From: Aulostomus chinensis
Lineage: Eukaryota > Chordata > Actinopteri > Syngnathiformes > Aulostomidae
Direction: 5' to 3'
Assembly (NCBI GenBank): GCA_037954235.1
Contig: JBBMOA010000003.1
Location: 9,614,223 to 9,678,222 of the forward strand
Length of the DNA stretch: 64,000 nucleotides
The translations under genes were made by a program, and so were the position numbers. Under the pieces are notes generated by a model. The model was not told the origin of the DNA. It saw nothing but the letters and a program-made list of their open reading frames with translations, and ran no database searches. Positions 11,001-23,797 of this stretch are shown here, piece after piece; the stretch's first letter is position 1, and the number at the start of each line of letters is the position of its first letter.

Positions 11001-14000
11001 GTGTTTGAGTTGGTATTGATACAATGATAAGCTCCTTGATAAATGGTGCTTCTCCTGGTATTTATCATGTGTATATCAATCATTCAATCCAACATTGCTT
11101 GCAAACATCCCCTAATGATGAAGGTGCCAGTGCCACACAGAGGCTATAGAAGATCTTTCTATACTCATGTCTAACACACACTCTCTTAGTGCTCATTGTA
11201 CTTTTCACCTGTGAATGCAGCTGAAATTACAGCAGTTGTGTGTTTGGTGGTTTTATAAGGTAATTTTGAGGCTATTAAATCAAGAGTTCTACCAGCTTTT
11301 AGTGGTAGCATAAGCTTTTGAGTTATTATGTAACCTTAATAAAGTAAGCAGTGTGGTCGCTTCTGAAGTTTGTGTTAACCTCGTTAGTGTTTCTCAGCTC
11401 ATATTACCACCTACTTTATATCTTAATGCTCTTGCCTTTTTGTTCTGTTTTCATTTTATTTGAGACAAACGCTATAATGTCTCATCCTATTGTTGCCCCA
11501 TAAAGCACAGAACCTTTCTAGTAAGCAACCATAGTCATCTTGCCCATCCGTCTTGTCTCTGCATGTTTCTCTTGCAAACAAGCAAATCTGGCAAACCAAA
11601 AATGACATCTTGATACGTCATGAATAGTCACATGATTTGTCATATTAAGATTTTTTAATGAATGTTTTAAAATCCCAACCAATCTCATAAATGACCCAAC
11701 CATCTCTTCAAATTGAAATTGGAATCGCCATTGTCTAATGAGATGTCATACAAAGCATTGAGTTTCCCAGTTTGTGGCAAAATTGAAATTCCCTTTACTT
11801 ATTTTTCACAGCTTTTCAAGTCAGGTCTTTATTTCCTGCATCACACAATAGAGAGTACTACCGCAAACAGTAAGCAGTATTGATATTAATGAAATCCTAA
11901 CAATGCCCATCACTATTAACAATGCAGAAGCAAATCCTGTGTGATTGCAGGGATGGCAAAACCACTGATTGAAAATGCAGTGACTGTTGAATTTATTTAT
12001 ATCACTTGTATTTTCCTGGGCACTGCATTGGCATTATGTAAGTGTGGTTTGGTTCTGCGTTAATAAGCAGTGTATATAATGGTAGAGGCACTGTTGTTGA
12101 GGCTTTTTGTAAATGTGGCCAGTGTGTCTTCTAGCAATGTTTAAAATCCCACAATTGAAGTTTGTACCCTTGGCAGTCTCTCACTCTGATCTGTCTGTTG
12201 ACTGCAGGATGTATGTTTTTGGAGGATGGGTTCCTTTGGTGATGGATGACGTCAAAGTGGCTACGCATGAGAAGGAGTGGAAGTGCACAAACACTCTTGC
12301 CTGCCTAAATCTTGGTTTGTGTGACTTTTATATATATGTGATTTTACTTGGAAAGAGTTTCAGTAAGTAAGACTTTAGCTTTGTTGATTTCTGTGCTGTA
12401 TATTTGTCTGTAGACACCATGTGTTGGGAGACAGTGTTGATGGACACTCTTGAAGACAACATCCCCAGGGCCCGTGCTGGTCATTGTGCTGTGGCCATTA
12501 ACTCCAGACTGTATGTTTGGAGTGGCCGTGATGGTTATCGTAAAGCTTGGAACAACCAAGTCTGCTGTAAAGATCTGTGGTACCTGGAAACTGGTACGTG
12601 TCAAATCCTTTTTGTGTTCTGTGGTACCTGGAATCGGGCATATGTTAAAAGTTTTTTTTTTTTTTATGTGTCGTTACATATTTGTCAGTTGGTGTGATGA
12701 TAAATGTCTTATCTTCACTTCTCTAGAGCGACCACATGCTCCTGCGAGAGTGCAGCTAGTCCGTGCCAACACAAACTCCCTGGAGGTGAGCTGGGGTGCT
12801 GTTTCTACTGCCGACACCTACTTGCTGCAGCTGCAGAAATACGACATCCCTGCAACTCCAGCTGCCACCTCACCAGCCATGAGTGCAACACCCTCACAGC
12901 CTGTGAACTCTCCAAAGAGCCCCGCACCGGCTGCTGCAGCCCCTTCCTCACAGAGTTTACCACAGACTGGTAATACTGTTGTACCTCTTCTCTTTCACAT
13001 CACCAGGACACTTGGCAATATATTAGTACATGTGTCCTATCACATGTTTCCTTCATTACAGCTGTATTAAAGGTTGCAGCCCAGCAGTCTGCCACAGGTG
13101 CATCTGTGGTCACAGTTCGCCCCAGCCAGCCTGGGAAATCCCCTGTCACTGTGACATCCCTTCCTCCAGGTGTCCGAATGGTAGTGCCTGCCCAGACCAC
13201 CCAAGGATCGGTATGAACAGATGAGATTTTATTGTGATCGACATGTATGGAGCATATATTCACATGAACAAATGTGTTTAAAAAAAACAAACTGTTATGC
13301 TTTCAGCCAATTGGAAGTAGCCCTCAGATGAGTGGCATGGCAGCTCTAGCTGCTGCAGCTGCAGCAACACAGAAGATCCCGCCCTCCTCTGCAGGCACAG
13401 TCCTCAATGTCCCTGCTGGTGCCACCATTCTCAAGACGGTAGCTGTGTCACCTGGCACAACCACGGTGAAAGTTGCTTCTCCAGTCATGGTATGTCTGTC
13501 TCTGTCTCTGTGTCTGTGTCTGTGAGACAAGTCTGTTGTTCAAAAGATACTTTTGTGCTTGTAGGTCAGCAACCCAGCCACCAGGATGCTTAAGACTGCT
13601 GCAGCCCAGGTGGGGACAGCAACTGCATCCTCTCCCACCACCACCAGACCAATCATCACTGTGCACAAGTCTGGTGCAGTCACAGTGGCCCAGCAGGCCC
13701 AGGTGGTTACTACTGTGGTGGGAGGAGTCACTAAAACCATCACCCTGGTCAAGAGTCCCCTTACCATGGGCAGCAGTGGCACTCTGGTAAGAAAGCAAGA
13801 CTCTGAGGAAATATGAAGGCACAATTTAAAACTGGAACCCAAAAGTGAGAGGGCACACTTGGGTACTTTCTTATGCATGTTTTGAGTAACATGTTGCTTA
13901 AGTAGAGAATGGTAATGTGGTGTGTATTTCATTTGTTGTCACAAGACTGGGGAGGGAGGAAAGATTAGCTGATGGTTATTGTTGAAGATAACAGGGAGCA

Positions 14001-17000
14001 TGATGTTTGTGATCTTCATGACTATCAGACAGTTAAGCTTGAATGATACATAGAGCCACTAGTCTTCCAATCTACCCGCTGAACTCCCTGCGCTGTCCAA
14101 TGTTTTCTGGTGACTCTTGAACTTGAGTCTCTCTTATGTCGGCAGATCTCCAACCTTGGCAAGATGATGTCTGTGGTACAAACCAAGCCAGTGCAGACAT
14201 CAGCTGTCACAGGCCAGGCTTCCACTAACCCTCTTACACAGATCATACAGGTCAGCTATCTGCATGAGAGCAGGAAACACACAGGAGTTTGCTTCAAACT
14301 CCTCAGGCAGGCGTCAGATGACCTGTGTATGGTTTGTGTAACACGAACATCTCTTGACAGACGAAGGGTCCGCTGCCGGCCGGCACCATTTTGAAGTTGG
14401 TGACCTCAGCTGATGGAAAGCCCACAACCATCATCACCACTTCCCAGGCTGGAGGCACAGGAAACAAACCAACCATCCTCAACATCAGTGGTGTTTCCCC
14501 TACCACCACGAAGCAGGGCACCACAATTATTAAGACCATCCCCATGTCAGCCATCATGACCCAGCCTGGAGCTACAGGTTGAAACTCCCCTTTTTTTTTT
14601 TTAAAGTGTTTGCTAAAAGGCACAGCAGCTGTGTGGCTTTTCTTCCTTTTTCTAAAAGAATGAGTAGACATTAATGGTGCAAATTGATTCCTGACCTTTG
14701 TGCTGTCATTCATGCAGGTGTGACAAGCAGTGCAGGCATGAAAACACCGATCACAATCCTCACAACAAAGGTGATGACCACTGGAACTCCTGGAAAAATC
14801 ATCACTGCTGTGCCCAAACTGGCCACAGCGGCTGGCCAGCAGGGACTAACACAGGTAGACTTCATCAGTGTACGAGATACAGCGTATCCATGTGTAAGCT
14901 GCATACTGTCCTGCATGATTATGCTGGAGAATAATTCTGAATTGTGCATTGGCAGGTTGTTTTGAAGGGAGCACCCGGGCAGCCAGGGACCATTTTGCGC
15001 ACTGTGCCCATGGGCACAGTGGGTGGTGTTCGGCTTGTTACTCCAGTGACTGTGTCTTCAGTTAAGCCCACTGTCACCACTCTGGTCGTCAAGGGAACTA
15101 CTGGTATGATTAGCTACCTTGTAGTATATTTTTTAGTAGCTGTATTGTTGGCTGACCAGAAACACTAATTTTATTTTATGGTAATCTCAGTTTTTTTTAT
15201 GCAATCCCATTTTCCTTTCTCTCAGGTGTCACCACTCTTGGGACAGTCACTGGAACCGTCTCAACCAGCTTGGCAGGAGGCACGGTAGACAGTTCAAATG
15301 CCTCGCTGGTTACTCCCATAACTACACTGGGAACCATTGCTACCCTGTCAAGCCAGGTCATCAGCCCATCAGCAATAAGTGTGTCCACTGCCCAGACCAG
15401 CCTGACCTCCACCTCCACACTGCCCTCCTCCACCATCACAGTGCAGGTGAGAGTCACCAACTTATTCCCTGTCATATTGATTTTTTTAAAAAAATCATAA
15501 CATTGAAATTTTTCTGATTAGTATTCACCATAGGATTTCATTTACTACATTACTTTTCAACTAAAATACTGCAGTGGTTGCAGCTTTGTTATATTCATCT
15601 GACCATAGAACTTTGTACTGTATGATTTTAAAGATAGCTTTGCATTTCTCACCCCAGAACCAGCCAACCCAAGTGACTCTCATCACAACTCCCAGTGGTG
15701 TAGAAGCTCAACCAGTACAAGATCTACCAGTGTCCATCCTGGCATCACCGACCTCTGAGCAGCCCAGCTCTTCTGAGGCTGGAGCTGCTGGAGAGGGCTC
15801 GGGGACCGTCACTTTAGTCTGCTCTAACCCGCCCTGTGAGACTCATGACACAGGAACCACCAACACAGCCACCACTTCCTCAGCTACAATTGGAGCAGGG
15901 CAGGTGTGCTCCAACCCGCCCTGCGAGACCCACGAAACGGGAACCACAAACACAGCCACAACAGCATCGTCAAATATGTCTGCACTGCGTGTGTGCTCCA
16001 ACCCGCCATGTGAGACCCATGAAACTGGGACAACTAACACAGCAACCACAGCATCGGCGAACATGGGAGGAGTCCAGCAAGTATGCTCCAACCCACCATG
16101 TGAGACACATGAAACTGGGACAACTAACACAGCGACCACAGCATCAGCGAACATAGGAGGAATCCAGCAGGTGTGCTCCAATCCTCCATGTGAAACCCAT
16201 GTGACAGGCACCACTAACACAGCTACCCAGTCATCCTCAAACATGGGCGCAGACCAGACTGACACCACACAGATGGCATACCCCAATCCACCATCTGAAT
16301 CTCGCGAGACGGGGACATCCAACACCCCATCAGCGTCTACCCCCAGCATGGGAGGAGATCCGACCAGCACAGTGAGCAGCACAGTTCAGAGAGCTTGCTC
16401 CAACCTACGATGTGAAACCCATGAGACGGGGACAACCAACACCCCATCAACAGCTACCTCCAGCATGGGAGGAGACCCTACCAGCACGACGAACAGCAAA
16501 GTTCAGAGAGTTTGCTCCAACCCACCCTGTGAAACACACGAGACGGGGACAACCAACACAGCCACCACAGCCACCTGCAGCATGGAGACAGGGGAGGGTA
16601 CCGGTATGCTTATCTGTAGTGGCTCTTGCTATAATCAAATTTTCTATATCATGTGTTCAGCTTGGCTTTCTTAATCTTCAAGTTTGGTCTTGCTCCTCTT
16701 ATGAATCACAAATGCTTTCCCAACCAGATGAGCTTTTTATTTATCTATTTAATTTTGCATCCAAGATGTAACAGAAATGAGTTGGGTTTGTGTCATTCAG
16801 CAGCCCAGCAAACAGAAGAAGGGGCTGAAGGTACTAGCAGCACAGAAGCAGCCTCCTCCCCAGCCACCACCCAGGGCCGGGCTATCACTACCGTCACTCA
16901 GTCTACACCAGCCCCCGGACCCTCTGTACCAGTAAGAATAGGAAATTGTATTTACAGACTCTGCAAGTTATCCAGACACAATTTAAGGGTGAACGGAACA

Positions 17001-19732
17001 TGTTTTATCTTTGTCTTCCTCCAGTCAATCTCGTCAATCACAGAGGGGGCGAGCAGTGCTGCTAGCTCCACAGAGGAAGCCATGCAGACTGATGAGACGG
17101 CATCAGCTGAAGCTGCACCAGCAGAGGAGGCAGCCACAGCAATGGAGACACAAGCAGAGGTAAACACATGATAATATCACTTCAAGTTTGTGTTGGTGCT
17201 GCATTTTACAGCAAGTTTTCATAACCAGAATTGTCAAATGTTTTATGTAATGTGTTAATCAGGGAGAAGCAGCTTTGAACCTGCCCTCAGAGCTCATGTC
17301 TGAAGGCCAGGGGGCCACATTGATGGTGACGGGGTTGTCGGATGAGGAGTTGGCTGTAACCGCAGCAGCAGAGGCCGCTGCTCAGGCTGCGGCAACTGAA
17401 GAGGCTCAAGCCCTTGCTATCCAGGCTGTTCTCCAGGCTGCACAGCAAGCTGTCATGAGTGTGTTGAGTTTTAGTTTTTCCTTGTCAGACTTCAGTGCTC
17501 ATTTGGTTTCACTTTTTATTCTGAATAGTATTTGGCTGTAGGTAATGATAGGGCAGCAATCCAACAGTGGAGAATAAAAACTATGTAGTCTTAATTAAAT
17601 GGTCTCAGGCATTAGTTCTGTGTATGAGCTTTGATTTGATCTCAAACATATGTGTTTCCAGATGAAGGTGATGCAGCTGGAGAGAGCCAGCAACCCACCA
17701 ATATTCCCATCATGCTGACCCAGCAGGAGCTTGCAGCACTGGTGCAGCAGCAGCAGCAGCTGCAGGAGGCTCAGGCTGCTGCTCAGCAAGGTGCTGTGGA
17801 CACCAGCTTGCCTACCGAGGGTCTTGCTCCTGCTGACAGTCTGAACGATCCCTCTGTGGAGAGCAACGGTCACAACGAGATGGCTGCAGCGGTCACTAGT
17901 GCCGTGGCATCTCTACTGCCTCGTACCACTGCTGAGAGTAAGAGTTTCAGTGCCTGTTAAGAAATTTGATCTTTCTTGTTTAAGAACTGGACTGACCTCT
18001 CATTATTGCACCTTCCTCTCCACAGCACTAGCCCCGTCAAGCACATTTGCACCCTCTGTGTCAGTGGCAAGTCCAGCCAAGTTGCAAGCAGCAGCTGCTT
18101 TAGCAGAAGTGGCCAATGGCATTGAGGGAGAGGTGAGATATTGCAGAGCAACTGCATTGCTTGCTGTATGGTTTTGGGGGCGGGGGCTTCAGGTTTTTTT
18201 TTTTTTATAATTCTTCTCCCCACACAGAAGCAAGCCCCTCAGCCAACTCCAGTGAAGCCTGTTGTAAAGAAAGAGAACCAGTGGTTTGATGTTGGAATCG
18301 TGAAAGTGACAAACATGGTTGTCACTCACTTTTATGTGCCAGCGGATGATTCTCAAGGAGATGTAAGTGTCCCAGAAGACTTCTGTCATGCTTGGATGAT
18401 GTTTGTGTGCTCAGAGTTGCTCATCTTGTGTTCTTTGCTAGGATGACTCTGGTATCATGCCAGACTACAGCCAGATGAAGAAAATGGAGCTGCAGCCTGG
18501 AACAGCATACAAGTTTCGTGTCGCCGGAATCAATGCTTGTGGTCGTGGGGCCTTCTCTGAAATCTCTGCTTTTAAGACATGCCTGCCAGGATTCCCAGGG
18601 GCACCTTGCGCCATCAAAATCAGCAAGGTGAGTGTAAAAATATAGCTTCTCAAGGCATATTAATTATGATAATATAAATAATCTAGGGCAGCACAGTGGT
18701 GCAGTGGTTAGCACTGTTGCCTCACAGCAAGAAGGTTCCAGGTTCAAGTCCCAGCTCAGGCACGGGATCTTTCTGTGTGGAGTCTGTATGTTCTCCCTGT
18801 TCCTGTGTGGGTTCTCTCTGGTACTCCAGCTTCCTCCCACAGTCCAAAGACATCAAGAGGAGACGAGGCTGATTGATACAGTCACACCTATGGTCAATTT
18901 AGAGTGAGTGTGAATGGTTGTTTGTCTCTATGTGTTGGCCCTGTGATGGACTGGTGACCTGTCCAGGGTGAACCCCACCTCTCACCCGAAAGCTGCTGGG
19001 ATAGGCTCCAGCCCCCCCCGCAACCCTTAATCGGGATAAGCGGAAGAAAATGGATGGATGGATGGATGGATAAATAATCTAATATTAATACAGTAAATAA
19101 TATAAAATAATTATGATACTATTAATGTCTTTTGTAAATTTTTATTATTCTCTTTCGTCTGTAGAGCCCAGATGGTGCCCACCTGACCTGGGAGCCGCCT
19201 TCTGTGACATCAGGGAAGATCATTGAGTATTCAGTGTACTTAGCCATCCAGAGCAACCAGACAGCTGAAGCCAAGGCCTCAACGCCAGCCCAGCTAGCAT
19301 TTATGCGTGTATACTGTGGTCCCAACCCCTCTTGCCTGGTGCAGTCATCCAGCCTCTCAAATGCCCACATTGACTACACCACCAAGCCCGCCATCATTTT
19401 CCGCATTGCTGCCCGCAATGAGAAGGGCTATGGTCCTGCCACCCAAGTCCGATGGTTACAGGGTGAGAAACTCATATTGCAGTGGAAGGTTAGCTCCTAT
19501 TCAGTGGAATGAAATTTTTAACCAATTTCCTGTTTTGTAGAATCTGGCAAAGATGCAGCTTCTGCAAAACCAGCACCCAAGAGACCAGGCACCTCTCCTG
19601 ATACGTAAGTTTTTGTTTCCCCCACCGTTCAGGCTCGCTTATGTTGAATAAATCATTTTGTACTTATTCTGCTCTTGTATGTGCTCTTACAGTAAGGCTA
19701 CTGGTCCAAAGAAAGCAAGGACGGACCAGTGA
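8074..19732 (+). CDS. hcfc1: Host cell factor C1 (HCF-1), 27 coding exons, about 1741 aa
   Basis: HCF-1 is a nuclear chromatin adaptor that links transcription factors to SET1/MLL methyltransferases, Sin3-HDAC and OGT, and it controls cell-cycle progression. Coding exons, all in phase: 8074-8269, 8812-8960, 10002-10162, 10259-10467, 10705-10789, 12208-12314, 12414-12593, 12727-12969, 13062-13210, 13307-13489, 13565-13786, 14146-14250, 14361-14577, 14718-14854, 14956-15103, 15226-15446, 15658-16603, 16801-16931, 17025-17159, 17263-17458, 17662-17937, 18026-18132, 18228-18362, 18442-18627, 19165-19462, 19541-19604, 19693-19732. The start is the first ATG after a TTAAACAG acceptor and begins MSAPGSAVSG, then the family-typical PRWKRVLGWSGP. 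Residues about 20-360 form the six-bladed kelch propeller; a first fibronectin-type segment follows (ARVQLVRANTNSLEVSWG). Then come a Thr/Val/Ala-rich basic region, eight HCF repeats in one 946-bp exon, an Ala-rich acidic segment, and the C-terminal Fn3 pair ending in a basic tail (KKARTDQ). Human HCF-1 is 2035 aa; most of the shortening is in and after the repeat region. Identity is very secure. Confidence 0.96.
15817..16590 (+). other. hcfc1: HCF proteolytic repeat array (eight repeats in one exon)
   Basis: Eight copies of the VCSNPPCETHETGTTNTATT-type repeat run from 15817 within the exon 15658-16603. In mammalian HCF-1, OGT cleaves between the Glu and Thr of PPCE|THET. Copies 2, 3, 4 and 8 match the consensus. 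Copy 1 has HDTGTT, copy 5 has HVTGTT, copy 7 has NLRCETHET, and copy 6 (PNPPSESRETGTSN) lacks the Cys-Glu-Thr cleavage core. The first four intervals are 87, 87, 90 and 90 bp and later ones about 105-117 bp, far tighter than in human, where repeats are separated by long unrelated segments. All HCF repeats of the gene sit here. Confidence 0.93.
18686..19069 (+). mobile_element. tRNA-headed SINE in an hcfc1 intron, with 12-bp target-site duplication
   Basis: The element starts GGGCAGCACAGTGGTGCAGTGG, with a box A-like GGTGCAGTGG and a box B-like GGTTCAAGTCC, as in tRNA-derived SINEs. It ends in an L2/Maui-like 3' tail (GGGATAGGCTCCAGC, then GGATAAGCGGAAG and (ATGG)n). The 12-bp sequence ATAAATAATCTA flanks it at 18674-18685 and again at 19070-19081, direct evidence of retrotransposition. 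It lies in the intron between exons 18442-18627 and 19165-19462 in the sense orientation. This is the reference full-length copy for the family in this window. Confidence 0.9.
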
Positions 19733-20013
19733 GGTTGCCCAGAGATCCCTCCCAATCTTTTGTCTTTTTTTCCCACTCGCTGTCCTTTTATCAGGAAGAC
19801 TGACCTTCACCCCCTCCCCCTCTTCATCCTTATCTCATCCTCCACCCTCAAGTCTCAGATCAGGACAGCAAAGGAGGCAAAACCATATGAAGCTGAGATG
19901 AAAGTCAATCTGAGAGATCTTTCTGTAGATAAACCCCTTCCCCCTCCTCCTACTCAATTTGTTGGTTGTGCTATTTTTAGAGCAAAACAAACTTAGAAGC
20001 ACATTATCTTTTT

Positions 20014-20048
<35 letters not shown>

Positions 20049-22105
20049 CCCACTGTCTCCATCCTTTTAACATCTATTTTTGGCTTGTTTCAGTAGTTGA
20101 GCAGTATAGAAGCATTTACATCTTTCACAGACTGGGAGCCAGCCTGAGCGCAATTTTACCTTTTTTTCCAGTCTTTCTTTTTGATGTGTGATTCCTGGGG
20201 GATGTAGAGAGAGAGACTACATGAAATGATGTACAGTGTTGGAGGAAAAAAATGGTTGTGGAGACATTAGTTTAGGTGAGAGGAAAAATTGGTATGGAAA
20301 CAAATAAAGCACTTGTCCTCAGCAACAGAGGACATCATTTTTTTTTTCCTTTCTTTTTTTGCTCAAATTTGCTTCGAGACCCAAGTCTGTACAGTCATCG
20401 TACTGGACTCCAGTCTCCTGGTTATTGTCATCACTGTGCGCTTTTTACCCCAAGATGAGGACCGGTGGCATTTTGAAGTGGACAAGACAAAAAAAGAACA
20501 AGAAAGGAACAGATCTGTAGAGAATGAACGACAGACTTTGCTAGGACTGAGACTTGCAGCACACACAACAAAAAAATCTTCCCAAAAAATTAGCAAGCAA
20601 TGGCGCAGAAGATCTTTTGTGTAGTTTATTTTTGTATTTTTTAAGCTTTTCTCCTCTTCCTCCTGCTGTGTGTATGTGTATGTTGTGTGCATTTTTTTAA
20701 AAAGCATCACTTTTTTTAACTGTTGTTCACCCCCATAGTTTGTGTTGGTGGGAAGATGGGTGGCTGCGTTGAGGTTGCCACTATATTTTTAAAAATCTTC
20801 ATTCAGTTGGTTGTATGTTCTTGTTAACAGGTGGTCACGAGAGAAAGACTTTTGTATTTGTTCCAAGTAGAACTGCAGAGTTAATAGGACAGAAGGGAAC
20901 TTATAAGTGGACCCAGGGAGCAGAGAGTTTTTACTTTGTTTACTACTCAAATGTTGCTTTGTTTGCCAAACATGGAGTTAGACTAGGTATGAAGAGTACC
21001 ATCAGATACTTCATACCATTTCCCCTGTAACATCCCAGTCAGTTGTCCTACTTTTTTTTATGCTATGAATGTGGTCTTTAAGTTTTTTTTTTAGAATGGC
21101 AAATTATATTGTAGACATATTTTCCCTATCCTACTGATGTATGTGAATTTGCCCCCCCCCCCCCACCCCAATTATTTCCGACTACAGATGGTGTGAAATG
21201 CTAACTGTGACGTGTAAAACTGGTATGTCTTGGAATGGGGATGTCTTGGGAAGAAAGCTTACAAAGCCGGAGTGTACTCACTTGTAAATTAGTTCGTTCA
21301 TAGAGCAAGAATAAAACAAACAAAAAAAAAACATCTTGGCCTTTTATATAATTACCTGTAACAAACTGTTTTTACATGTTGGTCATCTCTTGATTGCCTT
21401 TTGTGTCTTTACTTATAAAAGAAACAAATATATAAATATATATATAGCCTCCCTAATTGTTCAACTTGCTTCTGTCGAGCTGATTCACCGCTAGGGTCAT
21501 TACCACACAAACTTGTACAGGGAGGAGGTGTGCAAAGGCGCTTTCAGATGGGATGTTAACAGAAGACCAGTCCAGGTTTTGCTTGCCGCCTTTTTCTGGC
21601 TCACACCTTGCCTACCGTTTGTGTTTTCCTCCCAATTTCTTTCTAGAAATGAACTTTCTCTTCATATGCATTCATAATTTTGTGCGTGTCAGTGTGTCTG
21701 TTGAACAAAACTAGACATGCATGCAAAAGCAGTGTATTTTAGTAGTGATGCCTTAAGTTAGACCATACGCTGAAGGTTCTCAAAAAAAAATAAAAACATT
21801 TAATGAGTTTGTTCCTCTCTCCATGTGGTATACAATTGTGTCCTCCCCTTCCACAGTACCTTTGCTGGGTCGTTCTTTTTGCACCCTAGTTAGATAGGTC
21901 GTCATCAGCAGTGCCGAGCTGTATGAACTTTCTCTCCCGCATGGGAACGAGTGCTGCTCTCAGCACTGGCAGTTGTTGCGAGTTTCTCTCGGCTGTTCGC
22001 AGGTTATCTGGAAATGTCCTGTATTTTCCAATGTGTGTTTTTTGTACTGTAGGGAGTAATGTATCTTTTATCATCAAAAAATAAACATGTTAAACATTAA
22101 AAGAT
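19733..22105 (+). other. hcfc1: hcfc1 3' untranslated region
   Basis: No gene lies between the hcfc1 stop and the strong AATAAA at 22080-22085, so this 2.4-kb stretch is best read as 3' UTR. An earlier AATAAA at 21310-21315 could serve as an alternative poly(A) signal. It contains a CA microsatellite (about 20021-20045), poly-T tracts and a C-run at about 21153-21165. Short ORFs in it have no protein-like features. Confidence 0.65.
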
Positions 22106-22925
22106 TTGTGTATCCTTACTGTCCTCGCTACTAATCTCTACCTGCTGTAAACTCCACTGTGCTGCTCTTAGGAAGGTTTTCTTTGGTGCTTCCTTCAAAG
22201 TAAGCCACTCCCTTCTCATATCACTGCAGGGCCTGTCCACAGGACACCTGCAAGGTCACAATATTCAGCAAAATAGCCAGAAATGTGAAGCAACAGCAAT
22301 TCATCTTTTTTGTTTTTTTTAGGGTTAATGTCGTCATGGCACTTCGGTAGGGCAACTTCCACGCTTCAGAAAAAAGACATTTGGCCTGTCGCCAATACTG
22401 ACCATATTTTTACAATGTGCATAATTAGTTTGCTGCAATCAGGTTCAGAGTCTGATGACAGCTCAATAATGGATAAATTGACCAGATAAGTGATGATTTA
22501 ATCTACCGGTAACAGTCATGAATACTTCATTTGTTCCTCAAAGTATATGACTCTAAAATCAATTTATCATGTTTAACATCACATCCACCCAATCTCCAAA
22601 TTTATGCACTTTCTTCACTTTCTCTATTGCCAGCAGAGCAGTTGGATCAATTGTTTTCATATGAGGGTTAATTTAGTACAGACCCTCCCACAAGATATTT
22701 TGACCTGACAAAGTGTTTGGTTCCTCTCTCCTGTGTCCCTGGCAACTTTACTGTATTAAGCTTCTGAGTGGGTTGAAGAGGAGATACACATTTACAATCT
22801 TCAACAATAAACCTCAATTAGAATTACTGCCTTGCATTTAAATGTGTCAGAGGCATTCAAATGCATGTGTGCCTTAAGTCATTCCTTAAATGTTACATTC
22901 ATATCAGATACACTAAAATATTTTC

Positions 22926-23115
22926 AGTTCATTTTTTTAATTCCTGTGGATGTTTGAGCCAAATATGAAGACATATACGAGATGGCAGTGACCTTGACGA
23001 CAAAATCTTTACAGTTTATTCCTGAATACCAAAGAACATTTGTGCCAAATTTGAAGAAATTCACCCAAGGAGTTCCTGAGATATCATGTTAATGAGAATA
23101 GAGGTCAAGTAAAAT
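22926..23115 (+). repeat. Dispersed teleost repeat fragment
   Basis: The phrase 'gtgccaaatttgaagaaattcacccaaggagttcctgagatatc' type sequence within this segment matches a wording I know from many fish genomes, where it is repeated thousands of times, often near 'gtgaccttgac'. No termini or duplications can be seen, so it is a fragment. The family name is not assigned. Confidence 0.55.
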
Positions 23116-23239
23116 TCTTATTTTAAATTTTTGCTGCAACTAGTTCAGTCCAATCAGGCTTTTTTGTAGATACTTCCTTTGTCACACGATGAACCTGCAC
23201 ACTTCATGGAAAGCTTATTAAGTGGTTTCATGGGAATGT

Positions 23240-23440
23240 TCATCCCTGCTCCGTCTCATCAACATTTCTTTGGATCATGACAACTCGGTTCAGGATGTAC
23301 TCTCTGAAAGTGTCCAAATCTAACATCATGACCTGATATCTACTTCTAAAACTGGTCGTATCATAAGACAGAATCTTAACTTCACTGTCACTCAGGTCCG
23401 TTTTGTTCCCCAGTACAATGAAGGGAAGACCAAGGAGGAA
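23240..23440 (-). pseudogene. Possible small-GTPase-like fragment
   Basis: Read on the - strand, about 65 codons stay open to a TGA at 23240-23242 and include PFIVLGNKTDL, which looks like the G4 NKxD guanine-specificity motif and preceding beta strand of Ras/Rab GTPases. The codons after it do not clearly follow a GTPase pattern, no G1 (P-loop) or G3 motif is visible nearby, and there is no obvious exon structure. It may be a decayed exon or a retrocopy scrap, or a chance resemblance. Confidence 0.25.
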
Positions 23441-23522
23441 AGGCCTAGAGGACTGGAGGACTGGCGTTTAGATTGTAAAGAGAGTAATTTGAAGGTGCAC
23501 TTTAGCAAAAAAGACAATAATC

Positions 23523-23797
23523 TGAAAAAGGAAGCAAGATGCCAAGGCACTCCTCTGATGATTGAAACCGCTTAAAAAAAATGGGCTAATTCATGATCGA
23601 ATTTAAAAACAATGCCAAAATGTTTCGGCCACCATCTCGGCCTTCATCAAGTCAAGAGTGACAAACAGTGCTACAGACAGGACTCAAAGACACAGCCGAT
23701 GGTGGCATTGTCTTTAAATTCAATCATGAACTAAGCCATTAATTAAAGCGGTTTCAATCATTAGAAGAGTGCCTTGGCATCTTGCGTGCTTTTTCAC
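23523..23797. repeat. Long foldback (inverted repeat) element
   Basis: The left arm (about 23523-23620) contains GCAAGATGCCAAGGCACTC, then TGATTGAAACCGCTT and ATTCATGAT. The right arm (about 23700-23797) is its reverse complement with a few mismatches, around a loop of about 80 bp. The arms are about 85-90% alike by eye. It looks like a foldback transposon or two head-to-head copies of one repeat. No target-site duplication was found. Confidence 0.7.

Noticed and set aside
15843..16382. 179-aa - strand ORF opposite the HCF repeats
   Set aside because: It is an antisense shadow of a repetitive, Thr-rich exon.
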